The position numbers and the translations under genes are program-made. Below are positions 42,207 through 50,863 of a stretch of DNA of 64,000 nt, in pieces; within the stretch, counting starts at the first letter, position 1; every line of letters starts with the position of its first letter. Source of the DNA: Gammaproteobacteria bacterium (GTDB lineage: Bacteria; Pseudomonadota; Gammaproteobacteria; Ga0077554; Ga007554); the NCBI GenBank assembly GCA_021731145.1, contig JAKFXX010000003.1, positions 58,825-122,824 of the forward strand, written 5' to 3'. A model generated the notes under the pieces. The model made no database searches. It was not told the origin of the DNA and saw only the letters and a list, made by a program, of their open reading frames with translations.

Positions 42207-43802
42207 TCAGCGGCTTATTTTACCTCGAATTTCAATAAGCTCCCGGATTTTTTCCGGCGTGGGCGGATGTTCGCTGACAATGTCCAGTGTATGGGCCGAT
42301 TCCTCCGGCGTAAGGGGTTCGAAAGTGGCGAGCTGGCGTTCGAACACCCTGATATCCGCCTCCGATGCGTCATGGCCTTCTTGTCCCCGCTGGGTGATGC
42401 GCGCGCGCAGCACGGCTTCGGGTGCTTGGTAGTTGAGGATTACGAAGGGTACGCCTAAGCACGCGGCGAGGTCGTGAAACATGTCGCGTTGTGCGCGTTT
42501 GAGAAAGGCGGCGTCGATAATTGCCGGATAGCCGGACTCAATGACGGTGCGCGCCAGGCCGGCGAGGTGTTGATAGGTGCGGCGGCTGGTGTCGGCGGTG
42601 TACAGGCCGGTGTCGATGCCGGAGACCGTGCGTGCTTCCGGGGTAAGGCCGAACAGGCGTTTGCGCTCCACATCGGAGCGCAGGCGGATGGCGCCCAATG
42701 TTTCGAGCAGTAACTGGGTATGGGTCGTCTTGCCGGAGCCGGACAGGCCGTGGGTGATGATGAGCGGCGTCGCACGCGGATGCGTGTAGCTTTCGGTCAA
42801 ACCAGCATAGCGCTGGTATTGCAGATGGGCAGCGCGTCCTTCCTCTTCGCTCAGGCCAGCTTGTCCGAGCCGGATACACGCCACTTTGGCGCGCACCAAG
42901 GCGCGGTAGACCAGGTAGTAGCGCAGCAGGCGCAATCCCTGGTAATCGCCGCCAGCGGCGAGATAGGCATTGAGGAGGCGCCACCCCAGCGCGCTTGCGC
43001 CGCGGCTGTCGAGGTCCATCATCAGAAAGGCCGCCTCGCTCATCACATCGATCCAGCGCAGGTTTTCGTTGAATTCCAGGCAATCGAAGATGGTTATCTG
43101 CTCATCCAGCAACGCCATGTTGGCCAGGTGCATGTCGCCGTGGCATTCGCGGATAAAGCCATTCGCCTTGCGCTGCTGCAAAAAAGGCAGGAGGCGGGTA
43201 GATTCGGTTTCGCTCCAGGTGTGCAGGCGTTCGAGTTGTTCGATGCCGGCGGGTTCGGTGAGATGTGGCCGTATATGTAAGAAATTTTCCTCCACCGGCT
43301 GATAGACATTCGCGGGGCTGCCGTAGGGGGTGTCTTGTCCGGCAATGGCAATGCGTTGATGAAATCCGGCAATGAGTTGCGCAAGGCTATCGATATGTAC
43401 GGGCCGGAGTCCGCCGCGCGCCATGACACGGTCGAGCTGCGCCTCTTGCGGGAATTGCACCATTTTGACCGCATACTCGAAGGGTGGGTCCACGCCATCT
43501 AAGGCGGGCTTGGCAGGGCTGCCCGTGATAGCAATGACCCCGATATAAAGCTGCGGCGCGAGGCGCCGGTTGAGGCGCAGCTCTTCTTCGCAGTAATAGC
43601 GGCGTTTTTCCAGCGTGGAGAAGTCGAGGAATCCCAGGTCTAGCGGTTTTTTGATCTTGTAGGCATAGGGGCCGGTCAGAATTACCCAGGAAATGTGTGT
43701 TTCGATGACCTCGAAACATTGTGCCGGATGGTCATACAGCGCGGGGTTTTGCAGCGAGCGGATCAGTGGAGTGTCCTGGCTGTGGTGTGACCGGGCATTC
43801 AT
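42207..43802 (-). CDS. Two-domain APH-like / P-loop kinase protein
   Basis: About 531 residues. The N-terminal domain (about 10-330) is aminoglycoside phosphotransferase-like (YKIKKPLDLGFLDFSTLEKR as ATP-binding part, ECHGDMHLANMALLDEQITIFDCLEFN as catalytic loop with HGDMHLAN). The C-terminal domain (about 345-531) is a P-loop kinase (ITHGLSGSGKTTHTQLL). Such fusions are widespread in proteobacteria with no proven substrate; antibiotic resistance is not implied. The ATG at 43802 has GGAGG about 11 nt upstream and is preferred to 43895. Confidence 0.85.
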   Translation of the reverse strand: MNARSHHSQDTPLIRSLQNPALYDHPAQCFEVIETHISWVILTGPYAYKIKKPLDLGFLDFSTLEKRRYYCEEELRLNRRLAPQLYIGVIAITGSPAKPALDGVDPPFEYAVKMVQFPQEAQLDRVMARGGLRPVHIDSLAQLIAGFHQRIAIAGQDTPYGSPANVYQPVEENFLHIRPHLTEPAGIEQLERLHTWSETESTRLLPFLQQRKANGFIRECHGDMHLANMALLDEQITIFDCLEFNENLRWIDVMSEAAFLMMDLDSRGASALGWRLLNAYLAAGGDYQGLRLLRYYLVYRALVRAKVACIRLGQAGLSEEEGRAAHLQYQRYAGLTESYTHPRATPLIITHGLSGSGKTTHTQLLLETLGAIRLRSDVERKRLFGLTPEARTVSGIDTGLYTADTSRRTYQHLAGLARTVIESGYPAIIDAAFLKRAQRDMFHDLAACLGVPFVILNYQAPEAVLRARITQRGQEGHDASEADIRVFERQLATFEPLTPEESAHTLDIVSEHPPTPEKIRELIEIRGKISR

Positions 43803-44463
43803 GGGCGGTTCTGCCTCCGGGCTCGTGTGGGTTATGGCGCGACGCCGCATGCCTTTGTACACAAAAGCGGCCGCAACTAATAATACCATTCCCACCCATA
43901 CTGCTACGCAAATACGAGCGGGTATTCTTCGATAAGTTAATGAATCTGTGAGATGAATCGAGATTTTCCATTAGAGGTTCATCAAGGCGGATATACAACA
44001 ATTGGCGGACAAGTTTACAAATTGTCGAAAAATCTTACACCTTGAATTTGCAAGCATTCAAAGACCTCACATCACAAAGGGTGTTGCATTGGGAGACCTG
44101 ACGCCGTGGCGCAGGTTTCTTTCTATCCATTTGCAGAATATCTCTGCAAATGGCGAAAATTAGCCGATGTTAACGGAAATTAGCGTCAGTTATGATGCGT
44201 CACCTGCCGCTTTTCAGGCGTCAGGGTTCCCGTCGCCCCCCTTTTCCGGTACAATACGACACTACAGCCTGCAAGGAGGCCCCATAGGTTTGATATGGTT
44301 TTATCCGGGGAACCTCTGAAAAGCCACATCATTAAGGTTTTTCAGAACGAAAAGACAAAACGCGATTTGGTCTTTTCTCCGAAAATCGACGTGCCTTTTG
44401 CACACGATTTTTTAGCGGTACACCCTATACCGCATCCGAAGGGTTTTTTGAGAGGTAAACAGT
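43803..44463. other. 661-bp divergent intergenic region with a perfect palindrome
   Basis: No gene is supported here. CCATTTGCAGA (44127-44137) and its perfect complement (44143-44153) form an 11-bp inverted repeat with a 5-nt centre, a possible operator. TACAAT at 44250-44255 has a poor -35 (TTCCCG, 17 nt upstream) and may drive the glucosaminidase gene through a leader of about 200 nt. A frame from 44295 to 44570 overlaps the real gene and is not believed. Confidence 0.5.
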
Positions 44464-45519
44464 ATGAAGCGGGATACTCGTCCGTTTTTCAGCACTGGTT
44501 CAATGTTTTTTCCGGCCGTTACAGCAGCCATGCTGATCGCAACCGCGATCTGGCTCGCACAGTGGAATGATTCAGGCAGTAAATATCCTGTCCAGACCAC
44601 GCAGCCTACTGGATCATCAGGCGCGGATGTAGCTCCCAAGATGGCTCAGCCATCACGGATTGAGTTGCAGAAGGTCAAGGTGTCCAGTGCCGCCGAGCTT
44701 GAGCGCCTGTTCGATTCGCTCGATTATACCTGGCCGCCGCAGGCGGGCAAGACCGTGCCGCGCATCGCCGTTGAGGCGTTTCCCGCCGATTTGGATCGTG
44801 TCAGTGATTCTCGCCACAGAAAATCGCTTTTCTTCCGTGCCCTTTTGCCGATTGTGTTGGCGGAAAACGACCATGTCCGCCAGGAGCGCGATTACGCCCT
44901 GCACTTGCTGGCCAATGGTGTGCCCGAGGCGGGCACACCACGACGGGAATGGCTGGACGAGCGTCTGACGCGTTACCGTATCCGCGGTTCGCTTGAACAC
45001 AAAGCAGTGCGCGATCAGCTTCTGCAACGGCTCGATGTGGTGCCAACCTCGCTGGCATTGGCCCAGGCCGCCAGCGAAAGCGGCTGGGGCATGTCGCGCT
45101 TCGCGCAGCAGGGGAATAACCTGTTCGGCCATGTCACTTCGAATGCAAGCAAGGGCATGGTGCCAACGGCGCGCCCAGAGGGGCTGACCCATGCGATGCG
45201 CACCTTTCCCACCGTGAGAGAGTCGGTGCGTGCCTACGTGAGCAATCTCAACACCAGCCGCGTCTACAGCGAGTTGTGGCGTTTGCGTGAGCGCATGCGG
45301 GTTACCGCTTCATTCCTCGATCCGATGCCGCTCGCGGCGGGGCTGATGAGTTATTCGGTGCGTGGCCAGGATTACATAGATGATATCCGCACCATTATCC
45401 GCAACAACCGGCTCACTACTTTGTTGCGCCATGTTGATCTGCGCCCTGATCTGAAGTTGGCTGATGCCGCTGAGCTGGTGACTGCTTCAGGGAAACGCCG
45501 CCAATCCAAAGATGGCTGA
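44464..45519 (+). CDS. Bax-like glucosaminidase domain protein
   Basis: 351 residues with one N-terminal membrane helix (about 13-33) anchoring a periplasmic domain. The glucosaminidase region (about 155-320) has SLALAQAASESGWGMSRFAQQGNNLFG, with the catalytic Glu in ASESGWG. It should cut glycan strands of peptidoglycan. It resembles E. coli Bax. Its 3' end overlaps the convergent deacetylase gene by 104 nt; both reading frames look genuine to the end. Confidence 0.88.
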   Translation: MKRDTRPFFSTGSMFFPAVTAAMLIATAIWLAQWNDSGSKYPVQTTQPTGSSGADVAPKMAQPSRIELQKVKVSSAAELERLFDSLDYTWPPQAGKTVPRIAVEAFPADLDRVSDSRHRKSLFFRALLPIVLAENDHVRQERDYALHLLANGVPEAGTPRREWLDERLTRYRIRGSLEHKAVRDQLLQRLDVVPTSLALAQAASESGWGMSRFAQQGNNLFGHVTSNASKGMVPTARPEGLTHAMRTFPTVRESVRAYVSNLNTSRVYSELWRLRERMRVTASFLDPMPLAAGLMSYSVRGQDYIDDIRTIIRNNRLTTLLRHVDLRPDLKLADAAELVTASGKRRQSKDG

Positions 45520-46567
45520 ACCAGTAATGCCGGCCCGGCTCCCTGGCCGGCGCCGAGCAGTTGTAGCGGCTGCGCCCCGCGCCTAACGGGCGTGCCGCGC
45601 GCACCGCAAAGCGTCGCGCCCCTTTGTCGATCCATTCTATCTTTGCCTCACCCTGCCCACTGACAAAACAGGCGAGCTTCTCCAGGCGCGCGCCGCTTTG
45701 CGCGAGCGTCACCACCATGCGGGGCCGGCCATCCGCGCCTAGTACCGGATCCCACGGTTCTGTTTGGCTTACCGGTAATGCCAGACTCGCCGCCTTGGTG
45801 CGGAATTCCTCGATACCGGCATGAGTCTCGGAGACCGGATAGCGCGGTAGCACGCGCAGATCGGAATATGCTCCCACCGGTCCTGATTGTTCCCCGATAC
45901 CCGCATAGCCGAGGTCTTTCACGATCTCCGCAAGGGCCGTGTTGTACTCACCATAGGGATAGGAAAAGAGCATGGGTGCCGCGCCCAGTTCTTTTTCGAT
46001 GCGCCGCTGGGCATGAGTGATGTCCGCGCGCACTCGTGCCTCCCAAGCCTCTACGTTTTCTCCCGTGCGCTTGCGGATCATGTGATCGTGTCGGGTCGAT
46101 TGATTGGCGAAACTGCCGCCGTGCTTTTGCATTTCGCGCATTTGATCCCAGGTAATATAGGCGGGCAGGCGCTGATCTATCGCATCGGTATAAATGAACA
46201 CGGTGAACGGCCAGCCACGCTTGCGCAGGTGCGGATAGGCCTGCGTATAGGTGGAAATGGGGCCATCGTCGATGGTGATGGCCACCGTTTTGTCCGGGAT
46301 AGGCTTGGCGGTGCGCAGATGCTCGACAATCCGCTCCAGCGGCCACACCTGATACCCGGCCTGCGCCAGATAGTTCAGGTGCGCATCGAATTGCTCCAGG
46401 CGCACGTTGGTGTCGGGGTACTTTGATACACCGAAATGATTGTACATAAAAACCGCCGCGTGGGATTCCGAGGGTAACGGTGCGGCAGCCGTTCCTGTGC
46501 GTCCCTGCACGGCGAGTGTGGCGGATGCGCATAGCAACAGCAGGGAGCCTGTCAGCCACCGTTTCAT
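45416..46567 (-). CDS. Polysaccharide deacetylase family protein
   Basis: About 383 residues with a signal peptide (1-20) and a NodB-type domain: AVFMYNHFG, TVAITIDDGPISTYT (metal Asp pair), STRHDHM (metal His) and FSYPYGEYN. It resembles the N-terminal domain of PgaB, which removes acetyl groups from exported glucosamine polymers. It is a periplasmic or surface enzyme here and lacks a PgaB C-terminal hydrolase domain. The last 104 nt overlap the convergent glucosaminidase gene. A longer frame from 46729 runs into folA and is rejected. Confidence 0.88.
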   Translation of the reverse strand: MKRWLTGSLLLLCASATLAVQGRTGTAAAPLPSESHAAVFMYNHFGVSKYPDTNVRLEQFDAHLNYLAQAGYQVWPLERIVEHLRTAKPIPDKTVAITIDDGPISTYTQAYPHLRKRGWPFTVFIYTDAIDQRLPAYITWDQMREMQKHGGSFANQSTRHDHMIRKRTGENVEAWEARVRADITHAQRRIEKELGAAPMLFSYPYGEYNTALAEIVKDLGYAGIGEQSGPVGAYSDLRVLPRYPVSETHAGIEEFRTKAASLALPVSQTEPWDPVLGADGRPRMVVTLAQSGARLEKLACFVSGQGEAKIEWIDKGARRFAVRAARPLGAGRSRYNCSAPAREPGRHYWFSHLWIGGVSLKQSPAQRHQPTSDQGADQHGATK

Positions 46568-46583
46568 TGATATTTTCCTGTGC

Positions 46584-47081
46584 CTATCGGGCGGGGCGCT
46601 TTCTTTCCAGCACCACAAAACTGTAATGATAGGGATTGGTCTCATCCGGTGCGCAATCGGTATGTTCGACTTCGCTCCACTCGGTGTGGTCAAACGCCGG
46701 AAACCAGGCGTCTCCGGCAAAGTCTTCATGAATCAGTGTTAGATAGAGCCGTTGCGCTCTTGGCAGCAGTTGCTCATAGAATGACGCGCCGCCGATCACC
46801 ATGATTTCCCCGCTGTTCGTAGCGGCGGCGAGGGCCTCGTCGACGGTGTGGGTGACAATGCAGCCCGGTGCCTGATAATCGCGGTCATTGGTGATGATGA
46901 TGTTGGTACGCCCCGGCAGAGGTTTGCCGATGGACTCATAGGTCTTGCGGCCCATGAGGATCGGCTTGCCCATCGTGATCTTCCTGAAATGTTTCAGGTC
47001 GGCAGGCAGGCGCCACGGCAGGGTGTTGTTGATGCCGATGACACGGTTGTTGCCCATCGCGGCGATGAGAGAAATGATCAT
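46584..47081 (-). CDS. folA: Dihydrofolate reductase
   Basis: 165 residues: ISLIAAMGNNRVIGINNTLPWRLPADLKHF with the catalytic Asp, GRKTYESIG and VIGGASFYEQLLP. It regenerates tetrahydrofolate consumed by the neighbouring ThyA. The gene starts 4 nt after the thyA stop, forming thyA-folA as in many proteobacteria. Confidence 0.96.
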   Translation of the reverse strand: MIISLIAAMGNNRVIGINNTLPWRLPADLKHFRKITMGKPILMGRKTYESIGKPLPGRTNIIITNDRDYQAPGCIVTHTVDEALAAATNSGEIMVIGGASFYEQLLPRAQRLYLTLIHEDFAGDAWFPAFDHTEWSEVEHTDCAPDETNPYHYSFVVLERKRPAR

Positions 47082-47085
47082 CCGC

Positions 47086-47880
47086 TTAGACCGCTACGGG
47101 TGCCTTGATGGCGGGGTGCGACTGGTAACCCAGCAATTCGAAATCCTCATACTTGAAATCGAAAATCGAGGTGACCTCGGGATTGAGCTTCATCTGCGGC
47201 AGGGGATAAGGTTCGCGCGAGAGCTGTAGATCCACTTGCTCAAGGTGATTCGAGTAAAGATGGCAGTCCCCGCCCGTCCAGATGAATTCGCCGGGCTGCA
47301 AGCCGGTGACCTGTGCGACCATCAGCGTGAGCAGGGCATAGGAGGCGATGTTGAACGGCACGCCCAAAAAGATATCGGCGCTACGTTGATAAAGTTGGCA
47401 CGACAAGCGGCCTTCGGCGACGTAAAACTGGAAAAAGGCATGACAGGGCGGCAGGGCCATGTTGTCGATCTCGCCTACATTCCACGCGCTGACGATAAGG
47501 CGGCGTGAATCGGGGTGGGTCTTGATCTGTGCGATGACCTGGCTGATCTGGTCGATATGGCGGCCATCGGGCGTGGGCCAGGAGCGCCATTGATAGCCGT
47601 AGACGGGGCCTAGCTCGCCGTTTTCATCAGCCCACTCATTCCAGATGCTTACACCATTTTCTTTGAGATAGTGGATGTTGGTGTCGCCGCGCAGAAACCA
47701 CAGCAGTTCGTGGATGATGGATTTCAGGTGGAGCTTTTTGGTGGTTACCACCGGGAAGTCGTGGCGCAAGTCGAAACGCATCTGATGGCCGAACACGCTC
47801 AGCGTGCCGGTGCCGGTACGGTCTTCCTTGCGCACGCCGTGCGTTTTTACATGGCGCATGAGGTCCAGATATTGCCGCAT
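47086..47880 (-). CDS. thyA: Thymidylate synthase
   Basis: 264 residues, the standard length. [19 protein letters not shown], the catalytic Cys in [32 protein letters not shown] and [11 protein letters not shown] are clear. It converts dUMP to dTMP using methylene-tetrahydrofolate. It lies one nucleotide after lgt and 4 nt before folA, in an lgt-thyA-folA operon. Confidence 0.97.
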   Translation of the reverse strand: MRQYLDLMRHVKTHGVRKEDRTGTGTLSVFGHQMRFDLRHDFPVVTTKKLHLKSIIHELLWFLRGDTNIHYLKENGVSIWNEWADENGELGPVYGYQWRSWPTPDGRHIDQISQVIAQIKTHPDSRRLIVSAWNVGEIDNMALPPCHAFFQFYVAEGRLSCQLYQRSADIFLGVPFNIASYALLTLMVAQVTGLQPGEFIWTGGDCHLYSNHLEQVDLQLSREPYPLPQMKLNPEVTSIFDFKYEDFELLGYQSHPAIKAPVAV

Positions 47881-47881
47881 G

Positions 47882-48685
47882 TCACAAGCCCTTGCTTTGA
47901 AGTTTCAGGTTTTTCGTATAGGCCCACCACAGCAGGCCGCCGCCCGCCAGTATCATGGGGGTGGATAGCACTTGCCCCATCGTCAACCAGCCGAAGGCGA
48001 GGTAGCCCAGTTGCGCATCGGGTTCGCGCACGAATTCTGCTATAAAGCGGAACAGGCCGTAAAAGACCAGAAACATGCCGGAGACGGCCATTGCCGGACG
48101 GGGTTTGCGGGAAAAAAACCATAAGATCAGGAAGAGCGCTATGCCTTCGAGAAAGGCCTGGTAAAGCTGGGAAGGGTGGCGCGGTAGCGGTCCGCCAAAG
48201 GGGAAGACCATGGCCCACGGCGCATCGCTGACCTTGCCCCATAGCTCGCCGTTGATGAAGTTGCCGATGCGTCCCGCGCCCAGGCCGATGGGTACCAGCG
48301 GCGCGAGAAAGTCGGTCACCTGGAAAAAGGTTTTGCTGGTTTTACGGCCCAATAGCCACATCGCCACGAACACACCCAGCATCCCGCCGTGAAACGACAT
48401 GCCGCCTTCCCAAACCTTGAGCATTTTCAGCGGGGCATCCAGATAGACCGGCAGGTCATAAAACAGGATATAGCCGATACGCCCGCCCAACACCGCGCCC
48501 AGCGCCCCATAAAACACCATGTCGCTGACCTGTTCAGCGGTCCATCCCGAGCCGGGGCGGCTGGCACGCAACCGGCCCAGCCACCAGGCGGCGCCGAAGC
48601 CCAGCAGGTACATCAGGCCATACCAGTGGACCTTGAGCGGGCCGAGGCTGATGGCGATGGGGTCGATGTTCGGATACGTTAGCAT
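47882..48685 (-). CDS. lgt: Prolipoprotein diacylglyceryl transferase
   Basis: About 267 residues with seven membrane helices and the Lgt signature [13 protein letters not shown], plus [11 protein letters not shown] and the early His-Tyr (VHWYGLMYL). It transfers diacylglycerol from phosphatidylglycerol to the lipobox Cys of prolipoproteins such as BamC and the LysM and LEA lipoproteins here. The ATG at 48685 matches the usual [11 protein letters not shown] start; an ATG at 48703 is possible and the frame open to 48886 is not credible. Confidence 0.95.
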   Translation of the reverse strand: MLTYPNIDPIAISLGPLKVHWYGLMYLLGFGAAWWLGRLRASRPGSGWTAEQVSDMVFYGALGAVLGGRIGYILFYDLPVYLDAPLKMLKVWEGGMSFHGGMLGVFVAMWLLGRKTSKTFFQVTDFLAPLVPIGLGAGRIGNFINGELWGKVSDAPWAMVFPFGGPLPRHPSQLYQAFLEGIALFLILWFFSRKPRPAMAVSGMFLVFYGLFRFIAEFVREPDAQLGYLAFGWLTMGQVLSTPMILAGGGLLWWAYTKNLKLQSKGL

Positions 48686-48737
48686 AGTGGGCAAGTATAC
48701 CATCCTGGGAACAGTAGTTGACCGCCACTGATCCTCT

Positions 48738-49934
48738 TCACGCGCTTGGCAATACCCGCCCAATAAACGCCTTGAGGTAATTGGTCTCGGGGATTGCCGG
48801 ATGCACGGGATGATCCGGCCCCTGATGCCCCTGTTCGATGATTTGCAGGTTACGGTCGATATGACGCGAGGCGCGTAACATGGCATCCATCAAGGCAGGG
48901 CGCGGCAGGTGAAATGAGCAGGAGGCCGAGATGATGATGCCATCTTTGCCGAGCACCTGCATTGCTTGCTGGTTGATGCGCTGATAGGCCTCCAGGCCGG
49001 CGCGCATGTCCTTTTTTCGTTTGATGAAGGCGGGCGGGTCGAGAATGACGACGTCGAATTTCTCACGATCAGTGCGCAGGGCTTTAAGCGCCTCGAAGGC
49101 GTCGCCATGCATACCTTTGACACGTTCGGCGACACCGTTGAGTCCGGCATTGTGCTGCGCGGCGGCAAGTGCAGCCTCGGAGCTGTCGACACATGTCACC
49201 TCGCTGGCGCCCGCTACGGCGGCCTGCACACCCCAGCCGCCGATATAGCTGAATACGTCAAGCACGCGCTTGCCGCGCACATACTGCTGCATGCGCGCGC
49301 GGTTGAGGCGGTGATCGTAGAACCAGCCGGTCTTTTGTCCCGCAAGCAGCGGCGCAACGAATTGCACGCCATTTTCCTCCAATGTGACTGTTTCAGGGGC
49401 CGTGCCGAGGACGGTTTCCACATAGCTGTCCAATCCTTCCATGGCGCGGCTGCTGGTGTCATTGCGCAGCACGATGCACGAGGGCTTGATCACCTGATCC
49501 AACGCCGCCACGACCTCGTCTTTGCACCGCTCCATGCCTGCGGTAGTGATCTGCGCCACCAATACGTCGCCAAAGCGGTCTACCACCAAGCCGGGGAGGC
49601 CATCGCTGTCACCGAATGCCAGACGATAATAGGGCTTGTCGAACAGCGCTTCGCGCAGCGATAGCGCCATATTGAGGCGATGCACCAGCAGTGACTTGTT
49701 CAACACCCGCTCCGGATCACGGCTGACCAGCCGCGCACAGATCAGCGAATGCGGGTTCACATAACCATTGCCGATCACTTCCCCCCGGTGATCCTGGATT
49801 TCGATCAACTGGCCTGCCTCGAAGGCGGTGAGCGGTGTCTTGCCGGTGTCCACCTCGTTGCTGAATACCCATAAATGCCCGGCGCGCAGGCGGCGGTCTT
49901 CGTTTTTTTTGAGGTGGAGAGGGGGGAGTGTCAT
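48738..49934 (-). CDS. rlmI: 23S rRNA cytosine methyltransferase RlmI-like
   Basis: 398 residues: an N-terminal PUA-like domain ([10 protein letters not shown]), an EEHEE-like middle part and a SAM-dependent methyltransferase domain ([35 protein letters not shown]) with a Cys in SASCSFHL as the nucleophile region. The fit is to the RlmI/COG1092 family, which makes m5C in 23S rRNA. Target position cannot be read from sequence. It precedes lgt. Confidence 0.92.
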   Translation of the reverse strand: MTLPPLHLKKNEDRRLRAGHLWVFSNEVDTGKTPLTAFEAGQLIEIQDHRGEVIGNGYVNPHSLICARLVSRDPERVLNKSLLVHRLNMALSLREALFDKPYYRLAFGDSDGLPGLVVDRFGDVLVAQITTAGMERCKDEVVAALDQVIKPSCIVLRNDTSSRAMEGLDSYVETVLGTAPETVTLEENGVQFVAPLLAGQKTGWFYDHRLNRARMQQYVRGKRVLDVFSYIGGWGVQAAVAGASEVTCVDSSEAALAAAQHNAGLNGVAERVKGMHGDAFEALKALRTDREKFDVVILDPPAFIKRKKDMRAGLEAYQRINQQAMQVLGKDGIIISASCSFHLPRPALMDAMLRASRHIDRNLQIIEQGHQGPDHPVHPAIPETNYLKAFIGRVLPSA

Positions 49935-49962
49935 GGTGAAAGGCCTGGTTATGATTTAGGGT

Positions 49963-50394
49963 TTAGGGTGAAATCAGCGTTAATTTTGGAAAATAGCTGC
50001 TGTAGCGCTGTGTGTCGCGTGTTATGAGCGGAATGCCGCGTATCGCCGCATGGGCGCCAATGTAAAAATCCGGCAAGGGAGAGCGGCGCGTACCGCCGGA
50101 TTTACGATATTTGATAAAACATTTACCCGCCAGGAAGCCCGCCTCCCACGGTAAATCCTCACGGCGAAAAAATTCCGCGGGCAGTGCCTCATTCAGATCT
50201 TCAATCTGGTCAAAACCGACAGAGACTTCGCTGTAGATAATCGGGTTAATGATCAGGATGTGATCTTCGGCCAAGGTTTCTAACTGGCCAGCAGACCAGT
50301 TGTACCATTGTGCGTCATGGGTCACGATATCCAGAATAATATTGCTGTCTACCAGTACCTCATGAGTGCTGCCCGTGCCTTGCCTAGTTTTCAC
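49963..50394 (-). CDS. PIN-domain toxin of a VapBC-like pair
   Basis: 143 residues with PIN-domain acidic residues: VLVDSNIILD (first Asp), a Glu in IIYSEVSV, and Asp residues in LPDFYIGAHA and ITRDTQRY. PIN toxins are Mg-dependent ribonucleases. The gene starts with GTG at 50394, overlapping the AbrB-type antitoxin gene by 11 nt, which is typical of TA operons. A separate later start is possible. Confidence 0.85.
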   Translation of the reverse strand: MKTRQGTGSTHEVLVDSNIILDIVTHDAQWYNWSAGQLETLAEDHILIINPIIYSEVSVGFDQIEDLNEALPAEFFRREDLPWEAGFLAGKCFIKYRKSGGTRRSPLPDFYIGAHAAIRGIPLITRDTQRYSSYFPKLTLISP

Positions 50395-50611
50395 GGGTCA
50401 GTGCCATGATCTCATCTGTACTCATGCCTGTGGTGGCTTTACCGCGCATGGCCTGAATCAATCGTTTGCCGCGCACCGAGGTTTTACCCGTCTTGCGCAG
50501 CACCACCGCATCGTTTTCAATGCTGAATTCTACTTCAGTGTCAGGCAATAGACCTAATTTATTACGAATTTCAATGGGAATGGTGACCTGGCCTTTGCTG
50601 GTGATGTGCAT
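50384..50611 (-). CDS. AbrB/SpoVT-type antitoxin
   Basis: 75 residues with the swapped-hairpin AbrB domain (ITSKGQVTIPIEIRNKLGLLPDTEVEF) and a C-terminal tail likely to bind the toxin. It precedes and overlaps the PIN toxin gene. The product should bind its own promoter region, where short repeated sites occur. Confidence 0.85.
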   Translation of the reverse strand: MHITSKGQVTIPIEIRNKLGLLPDTEVEFSIENDAVVLRKTGKTSVRGKRLIQAMRGKATTGMSTDEIMALTREN

Positions 50612-50624
50612 TGGTGCTTCCTCA

Positions 50625-50649
50625 AGGTAAGAATCTTACAGGTAAGAAT
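50625..50649. promoter_or_regulatory. Candidate operator of the toxin-antitoxin pair
   Basis: AGGTAAGAAT occurs twice (50625-50634 and 50640-50649), 15 nt apart. The first copy is part of an inverted repeat GTAAGA/TCTTAC (50627-50639). The sites start 14 nt upstream of the antitoxin start, where an AbrB-type antitoxin would autoregulate. No clear promoter hexamers were found. Confidence 0.5.
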
Positions 50650-50863
50650 AGGAGTTGACGGGTGTGGCGTCAAGGTGTTCCATGTATCCCCGCCTGATGA
50701 CGCTGGAAATGTGGTTGCGCAAAATGGGGTGAGAAAAGTCAAAACAACCTTAATATCATCATATTCTTCAATCACCCTTCTCCCTGCAAGAGGGGCGAGG
50801 GGATATATTAATCCTCTGATTGAAATGGATGGAATTAGCCGTGTTTTGTTTGCAGATAACCGA

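Noticed and set aside
42720..43280. Plus-strand frame of 186 residues
   Set aside because: It is antisense to the two-domain kinase gene, which has clear motifs.
42207..43802. Aminoglycoside resistance gene
   Set aside because: The APH-like fold is fused to a P-loop kinase in a widespread chromosomal family with no resistance evidence.
44295..44570. Plus-strand frame of 91 residues before the glucosaminidase gene
   Set aside because: It overlaps the real gene start and its composition and lack of a domain suggest it is untranslated leader.
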